The position numbers and the translations under genes were made by a program. The notes below the pieces were generated by a model. That model was given only the letters and a program-made list of their open reading frames with translations, was not told the origin of the DNA and made no database searches. Positions 56,413-64,000 of a stretch of DNA of 64,000 nucleotides are shown piece by piece (positions within the stretch are counted from its first letter, which is position 1; each line of letters opens with the position of its first letter). The stretch comes from Tolypocladium sp. Sup5 PDA-1 (Eukaryota > Ascomycota > Sordariomycetes > Hypocreales > Ophiocordycipitaceae): assembly GCA_000750105.3 (NCBI GenBank), contig JPHH03000092.1:23135-87134 (forward strand), in the 5' to 3' direction.

Positions 56413-56775
56413 GCGGCTGCACCCTTCCCTCTCCCTTTCTTTCCTTTGTCTGAACTCTTCTCTCGCCATGGCGAGGCGGAGGGTGTTGCACCACCCTTTG
56501 TCCGCCCGGGTTAGTTGAGGTTGCGCTTCGCAATCTCCGGCAACGGTCTCTTGCAGACCAATTAGAAAGACAGCATAGCTGTCGCGCCTGAACGTCCCGC
56601 TGACGGGCAACAGGCTCAACAAAGAGCGCCTTGGAGCCGATGAAATGCTGGATGTTGGTTTTGTTTACATTTTACGGCGGAGCAGATGACGCGGAGGGGT
56701 TCTCATTTCGCTTGGGCGTTTTGTGGGCTGCCCCACTACAACCTGTATCGATATAGTAGACTGTAGACTTCCAGT
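56413..56775. other. LINE 3' region and flank
   Basis: CT-rich sequence follows the ORF2 stop (CCTTCCCTCTCCCTTTC), and the 3' UTR probably ends somewhere before about 56670. No gene is present. Confidence 0.45.
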
Positions 56776-56863
56776 AGCTCAGCACGTCCTGTGCCCCCTC
56801 GCGGGGACCTGAGCGGCCTAACAGCCGCTGGACGGAAAATACACATACATACATACATACATA
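56776..56863 (+). mobile_element. 3' tail of a LINE ending in (ACAT)n
   Basis: AGCTCAGCACGTCCTGTGCC...GCCGCTGGACGGAAAATACA(CATA)n matches the inverted copy at 39467-39545 almost base for base. No upstream body of the same element is recognisable, so this is an extremely truncated insertion or a separate short element. Confidence 0.6.
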
Positions 56864-59072
56864 TCAAGTTGTCGGCAACTATCCACCTCATGAACCTCGG
56901 GGCCATGCTTTGGAGCAAGAAGGAGCCATTCGGATGTAGAGGGCCGAAATGTTTCCGAATCACTTAATCTGTTGGTTAGGCTCACCGGGAAAGGCACCCA
57001 TGATGCTCTCTCCTTCGTACCAATGGCCAAGCCCGAATGAACACCATGAGAGCCGTCTCTTGCATCACTGTCAACAAGGCCTGAACGTGGCAGCAAGGGC
57101 GGTTCCCCTACGTGCATCCAGAAGTCGAGTTCTGGTCAACTACGGTCAAGCCAAACGTCCTGCGTGAACAGAACCCATCTTGACCTGCCACTGCATGGTG
57201 AGCGTACCTTGAACCCCTGGGAAACATTGTGAGGATCGAAATTGTAATACGTGTTGCAAGCACACAACACTTTTCTTACTTTGGGATCTAGTATCATCTC
57301 GAGTCGCATCGAACTACCAGACTGGGACGGAACTGCAGCGAAAGTCAGACATGCCTCATTGGTACGAGCATAGCGTCGAGGAGAAGGTCAAGGCCCGTAA
57401 AAGCGGTCCAACCTCCTGCGGAAGACCGGAGATCTTGGAGACAAGGCATATGTCTTCGCTGCTATGGTATACTGGGATCCCACACCACTGCCGCCATATC
57501 GCGATACACCTTCCAGAGGGAAGACTCTTCCCGATCCGAATAGCCTGGCAAGGCCCTCCTACAGATATTGTAATGGGTGCAGCTAACCGTGTTTATAGGC
57601 CGAAGATAATTTATGTTGTCAGCAAGCCGAGAGACTGAGGAGTAAGAAGCGCCAAGCTGCATGACCTTATCATCAACCCTCGAAACGAAGATGCTAGCAA
57701 CCGTTCCAGGGTTCCTCTGCGCGGCGCACGCTCACGCTAAAAGCAGAACGAGCAGTAAGATGAGCTGAGGACGGATATAGCACCCCGAAGAGCGGCGGCA
57801 TATCCCATGCGACTTCGCACGGAACTCCTGGCTTCAATTGTGAGTGCCCAGCAAGAACGGAGTCATGCCGGGATGTCTGGTATCCACTTAATAGCAGTGC
57901 CGTCGAGTTCTCCTTTTAAAAGCATCCGGGTGGTCTATAACAGGGACACAAGAACAGTGCTGCTATAGTTGTGGAGAGTGTCTTACATGTCGGCGATGAA
58001 CCGTGCTCGAGAAGAAACATCGACGCCGACATCGACCGCAGCACAGTGACAGGTGGCGAAACACAGCTCCCAACAAGGCCTGTTAAAATGACTTGTAGCA
58101 ATATGGCGGCCGATCTGCCCACTCCTATATCCAACCAGGATCCTGCTCCTAGAATAATAGTTGTTCGACCCACGATTGACTGTGGCGTTGATGACAAGCC
58201 GGCCAACAGTCTGGTGTGGGGGACAGCTCGAGAGGAATCAGCAGGCAGAGTCCGGGATTCCGAGACTCATGGCTGCCTAGCTCCAATGCAGAAGGAGTCT
58301 TCATTTAACGGTGGACATGCTCGAACCTGCAAAGATGGTGCAAGCATGGAAAGAAGCGACGAACTCGACGAAGTTAGCAGCTTCTCCGCACGGTTGTTTG
58401 CCAATGATGCTTGATAAATCATCATTGCTTCAGGTCGTGGATGGGTTCGCATTTACACATAAGCCGCCAGAGGGCCTTGAGGAACAGTTCCTCCACACTT
58501 GTCAAGTTCAACCGCAACCATACTGCCCTCCCATACTCCATAGGCCAGGCTCAGCCTCCGGTTATCGCCGATATAAAGTCGCTCCTTCATTACCTTCACG
58601 GAGATGGCCCATGGCATTTTTTGTGCCTCGGCATTTTTTGTGCCTGGCAGCAGGAGATTATGAGTCCTTGGCTCGGGCCGTAGGAGGCTCCTCGCGTCCA
58701 ACCCCGTCAAGACAGAGGCGGCTTCGTCGCGTATCTCTATAAGGACCGTGAATTCAGAGAATCCGTCCAAATGGAAACCTCGTTTGCGGTAGAGACCATT
58801 GTAGTCCACCGGTACCAGCACACGCTACTATTCGATTCCTTCATGTGCATCTGACTCTGCTGGCGATGGCAGACTGGTGGACCTGAATACGGCTCCGTAC
58901 ATCCTCCCTTGACTGACTCCGCAGATAGTGAAGCCCAGTACGTGAAAGGCATCTCGGGTAAATAGTGATGGTCACGAGATGTCGCCAATTCAGAGAGCAC
59001 GCCCCAGCGACGGCGATTGGCTCATCCTCCCAGGGAACCCATCATGCTGTAGCAGTCACAGTGCTGGGGACG
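56864..59072. other. No supported gene; several weak open frames
   Basis: Open frames at 57351-57638, 57971-58414 and 58411-58683 (plus) have protein-like stretches (for example IADIKSLLHYLHGDGPWHFL) but no recognisable domain and no convincing splice model. CATTTTTTGTGCCT is duplicated at about 58615 and 58631. This may be a decayed gene. Confidence 0.35.
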
Positions 59073-59078
59073 TATAAA
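59073..59078 (+). promoter_or_regulatory. TATA box of the 59-kb gene
   Basis: TATAAA at 59073-59078, 71 bp before the ATG at 59149, followed by a C/T-rich leader (CAGTTTCTTCCCTCAG-type). Confidence 0.6.
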
Positions 59079-59148
59079 GCCTGAGTATTCTCCTCGTGAA
59101 CAAATCCAGTTTCTTCCCTCAGTTCAATCTCGACAGTATACTACCACC

Positions 59149-60288
59149 ATGATCGACACCGAATCAGCGTACTGTGCAGGAGATGCCCTTCTGGCGGATG
59201 CGGGTATTTCCTCTTACCCAAACGACATCGGAAGAGGCTGCCAGCCAAAAGGCTTTTCGTGCCCTTACAAAGGGCCTCATCTTTTCAGATACATCAATCC
59301 CCTCAAGACGATCACTGAGGCTGCTCACACACCAGAAAACCCAGTTGTCTGCTATACAGACGAATGGTTGTTTGATGTCTACAGTGACACTACCTGGAAA
59401 GAGCCTCGCGAGCGCACTGGCCCGACCTATAACGACGCGTTTTGGGGGCATGATGAATGTGTCTCTGACATTCCGGACCGCTTCAACGCCAGCACTCCTC
59501 CAACCTTGTCAGATGGCGGCGAGGTCCATTGGCCCGACGGCGTTTCTGGACTTGAGGGCGTTTTCCACGACTATAAGAGCCCAACGACCCTCGACGACGA
59601 AATGAGTACGATGTACGAGTCCATGCTCTGTGATGACGGCTCTCCAAGTGGCGGTGCGTTGTCTACACAGGTCGACTTTCCTGAGCTACAAGAATCTTTG
59701 CCCGCTCTAGAACCAGACTTGACGCCGGCCAGCTTCTCGACGCTATGTGATGAGTTCTTCCGGAACACATCACTCTCACCACCATTATTCACACCAAAGG
59801 TTTCTTCCACGGAAGGCTCATGCCCTCAGCAGCTATTTACCGTCAACTCCAAGCCAGTTGTCGTTGACCTCACCGGATTCTCAACGTACGATGTTTCCGG
59901 TCGTACTGAGCCCAGGCCTGGTCGCAAAAAGAGACGCGACCGCCCAAAGCGAGTCAAACGATCAAGGAAGCAAGCCAAACATGTCACACTAAGCCCCACT
60001 GCGCTGATTGCCGACGGTGTGGCGTACGCATGGAATAATCGCCTGAAGCAGTGGATTGAAAGGAATGGGGGCGCTCACCCCAAGGTTTTCTCACAAGGCA
60101 CTAACTACCCGGCCTACATCATAGAGGTGCGCCCTGATTATTGTGGTCACCCGGTTCAGCTAGAGTTTGATAGTTTGTATGGACTCTGGCAAGGAACGAA
60201 TGAATTCTTGCGGGTGGCTATTGACACAAAGGTCGCGCAAGGAATGGTGCGAGATTGCCATTCGGGGTACAGCTTATGTAGAACATGA
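59149..60288 (+). CDS. Hypothetical nuclear-type protein with basic cluster
   Basis: Single exon, 379 residues (MIDTESAYCAGDALLADAGI). The first two-thirds are acidic and rich in Ser, Pro, Asp and Glu, like an activation or disordered region. Around residues 255-280 there is a strong basic cluster (RPGRKKRRDRPKRVKRSRKQ) that would act as a nuclear localisation or DNA-contact segment. A compact C-terminal part follows (GVAYAWNNRLKQWIERNGG, YIIEVRPDYCGHPVQLEFDS). No zinc finger, homeodomain or other known fold is recognised. A TATA box and leader upstream and the uninterrupted frame support a real gene. A regulatory role is only an inference from composition. Confidence 0.75.
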   Translation: MIDTESAYCAGDALLADAGISSYPNDIGRGCQPKGFSCPYKGPHLFRYINPLKTITEAAHTPENPVVCYTDEWLFDVYSDTTWKEPRERTGPTYNDAFWGHDECVSDIPDRFNASTPPTLSDGGEVHWPDGVSGLEGVFHDYKSPTTLDDEMSTMYESMLCDDGSPSGGALSTQVDFPELQESLPALEPDLTPASFSTLCDEFFRNTSLSPPLFTPKVSSTEGSCPQQLFTVNSKPVVVDLTGFSTYDVSGRTEPRPGRKKRRDRPKRVKRSRKQAKHVTLSPTALIADGVAYAWNNRLKQWIERNGGAHPKVFSQGTNYPAYIIEVRPDYCGHPVQLEFDSLYGLWQGTNEFLRVAIDTKVAQGMVRDCHSGYSLCRT

Positions 60289-61120
60289 AGACGATACATA
60301 GTTCAAACGACTTCGTTCTTTCCTATGCCCTATGCCCGTACTTGCCCATCCCTCTTCCCTCTCTTCATAAGAATAGCTTTTGGCCACGTTAGCATACCAG
60401 ACTCACTGAAAGGGCAGCCATAAGTGCTCCCATCCTTTACGGTATTATATGTCCTGTTTGGAGACAAGTTAGCACGGCCAGGGCCGCTGAATAGATGTTG
60501 GGCAAGGACGGCATCCTAGTGCTGTGTGTTGCTGCTCATGTGATGCGCACTATCGGTTGGAGAAGGTTGCTCTGAAGGCAGAGGGCCCTGCTACAGCGAC
60601 CTTGTCCAAGAACTATACAGAGGTCAGCTGGCGTCTTGGAGTCTCGTGTTGGCGGCTGTGTACTGACATATCATCTAATGGCGGGAGCCTCCCCACAGGC
60701 GATGAAGGAATCGGCGCCCTAACCATGCCTTTCCTGAGGCACCAGATATCTCACCAAGGGGCATCATGTCACGACCGCCAAGACGCCAACTTAGCACAAC
60801 GTGGTGGGATCTCGGCACGCATCATCCTGCACAGTTCTCCGCTTGGTCACAGTCTGAAGACGGCGCGAGGCAGACACGCCCTGCAAACCTTCTAAAGCAG
60901 GAGGATGCATTGGGGCCAGACTTCACACAAACCCGCATCTTAGTGACCGATGTTCGTCTCGGCAGCTCGCTATTGGCTAAAAACGAGTGCTAGGTTCCCC
61001 TGTGCAAAGAGAAGGCGCAGGCGGCAGCTGTTCAGCTGGATCCTTGCCCATCCTGAACGGCATGAGTAATAGCAGATGCACATGCAGAAACTCTCTGCGG
61101 GCCCGGGCTCGAGGAACGTC
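60289..61120. other. No supported gene
   Basis: Open frames at 60524-60895 and 60766-60993 show no domains. The start is the 3' flank of the 59-kb gene and the end is the promoter of the chromo-like gene. Confidence 0.35.
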
Positions 61121-61128
61121 TATTTAAA
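61121..61128 (+). promoter_or_regulatory. TATA-like element of the chromo-like gene
   Basis: TATTTAAA, 88-95 bp before the ATG at 61216. Confidence 0.45.
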
Positions 61129-61215
61129 CACCACCGGCACCCCAGACTTGTCCTCTCGCAGCGAGACTTCAACCTCCCTTCGACAGTGCCAATTTACGTA
61201 TAGAGTCTCTTCAGT

Positions 61216-61967
61216 ATGCCAGGCTCCTCTGGCCCCCAGACCAATCCTACTTCCCGTGTGACTAGCGAGCCCCGCGACTCTAGTCCTGGACCCGACGATC
61301 AGGACAGCCTCCCTACAACTCGACCTGGGTCCGAGCTGGAAGAAAATGCATCACAGGCAACGGACGCAGCGTCCGTAACCTCTGGACAGCTTCGAGTCGT
61401 TAATCGCGACTACGAAATTATCGGGCCGGGTAGACGAGAACGGCAAGAAGTTCCTGTAGTCCCAGGTAACATGTTCTGTTTGTCTCTCGTTTGTTGAGCA
61501 AGCAACTTACTCGCTTAGGGGGCGGACTCTGTGAATCTGCTGACTCTGGTCCTCGACAAGACGTGGTCCACTCTGATCACAACTCGCATGTTAAACGGCA
61601 ACAGCGAGCGTCACGTGGCACGGTCGCCGGTACGAAGGGCGCTACACCAAAGCCGCGCAAGAAGAGGTCCAAAATGTTCGCTTCGTGTCGAACCCAAAGG
61701 AAGCCTCTATCCAGATATAGCGGTAAGTGGTACAAGGTTTCGCGCCTTGCCGACGTCCGACGCTGTAATGGGTCTGTACAATTCAAGGCTGAGTGGACTC
61801 CTGTTTGGATACCTATATCGGATCTTGGGGGAAAGGAGGCGTACAAAGAGGCGGAGGAACTCTTTGTCGAGAAGTTCGGGCCAGGGGACTGGGACAATGC
61901 ATCCCGTGGATGGAAACCTGACGAGGAACCTGAGGTGGAATGTGAGATTCAGTATGCCTCAGACTAG
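61216..61967 (+). CDS. Small protein with chromo-like C-terminal domain
   Basis: Two exons with a 53-bp intron (61466-61518, GTAACA...CTTAG) joining EVPVVPG to GGLCESADSG; 232 residues. The N-terminal half is disordered (Ser/Thr/Pro/Asp-rich). A basic patch (KPRKKRSKMF) precedes the segment GKWYKVSRLADVRRCNGSVQ, FKAEWTPVWIPISDLGG and EAYKEAEELFVEKFG, which has the strand-strand-W...W-helix order of a chromo domain. It resembles the chromo-like tails found in many fungal accessory proteins and in some retroelement integrases. No transposon catalytic domain accompanies it. The presence of the basic patch suggests a chromatin role, but that is inference. The frame is intact. Confidence 0.72.
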
Positions 61968-62592
61968 TGATATCGCCCGTACTTAAGCAAATACGTGGAA
62001 CAAAGTTGGCTGATGCTATGAATCTTGTTTAGCTGGTATGCTTACCGGCCCAATGAACTGGACCCTGACTTGGTTAGCTTGTGACCTAATTCGACCCTTG
62101 CCCTGCTAGGTGGTACAGTATGATGTTGAGTACATTACGTATGTCCTGTCGACACAACCTGTCCTAAGACCACCTTTTCCATCCGCATCTATATCCACAT
62201 GTCCTTCCACTTGCACTGACACTTGCATCTCGCATTTCTTTATATTAGCTAACAAAAGAACTAAAGGGAAAACACAGCTAATTAACGATGCTCTTTAAAT
62301 GACAACACTCCGTTGCATACTGCCGCATGATCCGTCTGGAAACAAGCAATGTGACTTCCACAAACATCTTTTGGATCTGTGGCCCTTCCCCACCGTCTGC
62401 AGGCAGCAGCTGGGACAAGTCCTGCAGGTCGCGTGCACTATTGAGCTGCAGCCTCCTCGGCACCGCTGTGTCGCCCCTAACCGCCCAGCGCAGCCCTAGT
62501 ATCAAAACGTACCTCATCCCGCCATCGGTCATGTTGTGGAGCATGGTGAACAGGAGTGGAACTGGAAAACTCGTCGACCAAAATGAAGTATT
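61968..62592. other. Intergenic region between convergent genes
   Basis: Contains the 3' flanks of the chromo-like gene (plus) and the zinc-finger gene (minus). Short open frames here show no domains. Confidence 0.4.
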
Positions 62593-63681
62593 TCAGGTCT
62601 TGCGAAGCTTTTCCATGGCCATTTCGTGACTTAGACCAGGTTCGCCGGTCGAGGATTCTACCCTCAACTTCAAATAATCCAGCAAACATTGATCGAGCGG
62701 CCGTGGAGGTCGGTGATGCCCTCGCTGCGTAGAAGCCTTGATGGCTTTCATAAGTTCTGCGTTACCATTACCGTCCAAAAACATTAGCCGGAGGAGGGCA
62801 CGCATCGCTTGGTCCACGACATCAAATGCATTGGTCGGGTAGCTTTGGGTAAGAAAGAGGTGGAAGTCTTCGAGATAGTTGTCTTTGATTGGCCCGTCGA
62901 GGATAATATCGTGAGGGCGTCGAGGAAGTTTCGTCAAGCATCGTCCGATGGTGATAACCAACTGAACCAATTCGACTTGGCCAAGCGCCCTTTGGAATTC
63001 CCTTTTTGCAAAGTTCAGAGAGGCTTCGGGATCTAACTCGTTGTCAAGTGTATTCGGCCGGCATTGTTGTGGCACGCTTCGATCCTGACATTGCTCGGAT
63101 TGACTGTCAAGAAATCGTGTTGTTGTTGCCGGTTCTTGCCCTGTCATGGAGTGGCAATTCGAAGGCCTTGTTGGCTGGGTCTGAATGTCGGAGCCGCCAA
63201 AGGCATCAATTTCTTCTATTCTGTAAGTTTTTCTTGTGGTCAGTAGTGTGGGTAGAAAGTCATAACGCAAATGGTGGCTCATGACTTACTGATAGAGGCA
63301 ACCTCCATCGAGAGTGTCCATTTCCTTTCCGTGGACACGTTGCAGATGTAGACGGAAATTGTCTGCTCTTGCAGGACAGAGGAGACAAATGTACGATTTT
63401 CCAGGTTGAGAGAGCTCAAGATGCACAGTTCTAAGGTGTCGCTGAAGATCATTGTTTGAGCTAAAGCCGTTCTTCGAGCAGGCACATTCTGAATGCGGGC
63501 ACTTGAAAGGCTTGGTATGAGCCCTGTAATGTTTACTGGCTTGTGTCAGCCGTGCAATTGCGAAGATCATGAACGTTGAAACTCACTTGAATTCACCCGG
63601 AGTCTTGTATATGCAAGAACATATTTCGCAACGGTAGGCCCATCGGACTGATTGAGGTTGAGGCAGAGCCGATGAAGACAT
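62593..63681 (-). CDS. C2H2 zinc-finger protein
   Basis: Three exons: 63587-63681, 63290-63535 and 62593-63220. Introns are 63536-63586 (GTGAGT...CCAG) and 63221-63289 (GTAAGT...ACAG). The 322-residue product starts MSSSALPQPQSVRWAYRCEI. Fingers: CEICSCIYKTPGEFNKHYRAH (spliced across intron 1; cited here in pieces as CEIC and HYRAH), CPHSECACSKNGF...LQRHLRTVH and CLLCPARADNFRLHLQRVH. The C-terminal 200 residues contain a helical region (DVVDQAMRALLRLMFLDGNG, CLLDYLKLRVESSTGEPG). Such proteins are common, rapidly evolving putative transcription factors in filamentous fungi. No lesion is seen. Binding site unknown. Confidence 0.83.
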
Positions 63682-63914
63682 AATCAATCGAGGAAAGGGC
63701 AGATGGCCTTGTCTTGAAGTAATGGCGACGAGAAAACATTGCTTGTTAACATGGAGAGTTGCTTCTTAAGATGGGGCGTTCGTGCAGCATGCTGTACGGT
63801 CACTTATGTCAGGTGACCAGCAGCTTCATCCAACCTTTCACCGGGGCGCACAGGGCGCGGCGGGTCAAGGCATCCCCACTGTCGGCGGCAGGGTGGTGTT
63901 TGTTCAGATGCAGC
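63682..63914. other. Promoter side of the zinc-finger gene
   Basis: No coding feature. The region upstream (in minus orientation) of the ATG at 63681. Confidence 0.35.
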
Positions 63915-63961
63915 CTATACCTCATTCGGAGGCCCTTTTAGGGCCTCCGAATGAGGTATAG
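63915..63961. repeat. 47-bp perfect palindrome (22-bp arms, 3-base loop)
   Basis: CTATACCTCATTCGGAGGCC followed by CT, then TTT, then the exact reverse complement of those 22 bases. It is GC-balanced and has no mismatch. Confidence 0.95.
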
Positions 63962-64000
63962 CCACCCTCCCGTGCCTGAGACCTGCAGACCAAAGTCCCG

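Larger units (their letters stand above)
50770..56640 (+). mobile_element. Nearly full-length Tad/I-type LINE retrotransposon
   Basis: Contains a 5' UTR (matching 20459-20605), ORF1 (50921-52687), ORF2 (52684-56412) and a roughly 200-base 3' region. The order gag-like with zinc knuckles, then endonuclease, RT, RNase H is that of fungal Tad/I-clade non-LTR elements. Only one reading-frame defect was found. Exact ends and target-site duplication could not be set; the left limit could be as far as the 15-bp repeats. Confidence 0.88.

Noticed and set aside
57351..57638. Possible 95-residue protein gene
   Set aside because: Protein-like in part, but no domain, promoter or neighbouring exon supports it, so it was left as an unresolved stretch.

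Overview
The window is nuclear DNA of a filamentous ascomycete. Introns are short (47-119 bp) with GTAAGT/GTGAGT-type donors. The genes are typical fungal families: a highly reducing polyketide synthase, an FSH hydrolase, a DOMON-b561 protein, a LaeA-like methyltransferase, an MFS sugar transporter and an F-box protein. Mobile DNA consists of Tad/I-type LINEs with RNase H, a fungal Helitron and a small TIR element. I suspect Hypocreales from the look of the proteins, but no database was used. No rRNA or convincing tRNA gene was found.

Layout. 1-8.1 kb: remains of a secondary-metabolite locus. A minus-strand highly reducing PKS runs off the left edge and carries at least five reading-frame lesions. 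Upstream, in divergent orientation, lies an FSH serine hydrolase cut off before its nucleophile by LINE-derived sequence (8.1-9.2 kb). A 207-bp TIR element sits between them. 9.9-13 kb: one unidentified two-exon gene and AT-rich or degenerate repeat sequence. 14.2-20.2 kb: a row of decayed genes (DOMON-cytochrome b561, a TPR fragment, a LaeA-like methyltransferase, a conserved fungal hypothetical, a DNA-ligase-like C terminus) around one intact GPI-type cupredoxin. 20.4-28.3 kb: a solitary LINE 5' end, an intact ACC deaminase, a broken alpha-glucoside-type MFS transporter and an intact GFA/CENP-V zinc protein. 28.5-31.5 kb: an N-terminally truncated glycogen phosphorylase and another pseudogene piece.

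33.4-34.3 kb holds the most unusual object: a minus-strand gene for a small secreted protein. After an ordinary first exon it runs through seven mutually homologous introns (65-72 bp) that separate six microexons of 27, 21, 6, 9, 6 and 24 nt and a short last exon. Every internal exon is a multiple of three and every intron is phase 0. The array looks like tandem duplication of an intron-plus-microexon unit and could splice combinatorially.

36.4-56.9 kb is a transposon block: a 5'-truncated minus-strand LINE joined to the 3' tail of a related LINE, a degraded Helitron with a recognisable Rep domain, a 5'-truncated LINE copy, then an almost complete LINE (50.6-56.6 kb) with ORF1 and ORF2 overlapping as ATGA and one stop in ORF2. 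Inside this block (47.2-49.1 kb) is an intact four-exon F-box gene. 59-64 kb carries three apparently intact genes: a nuclear-type hypothetical protein, a chromo-like protein and a C2H2 zinc-finger protein. The window ends with a 47-bp perfect palindrome.

Overall this is a gene-poor accessory or subtelomere-like region where transposon insertion and mutation have broken most enzyme genes while a handful stay open. Several stops are CAG to TAG, TGG to TAG or CAA to TAA, as expected from C-to-T mutation such as RIP. Many one-base indels could alternatively be uncorrected long-read errors, but the 11-bp duplication, the deletions and the transposon truncations could not.
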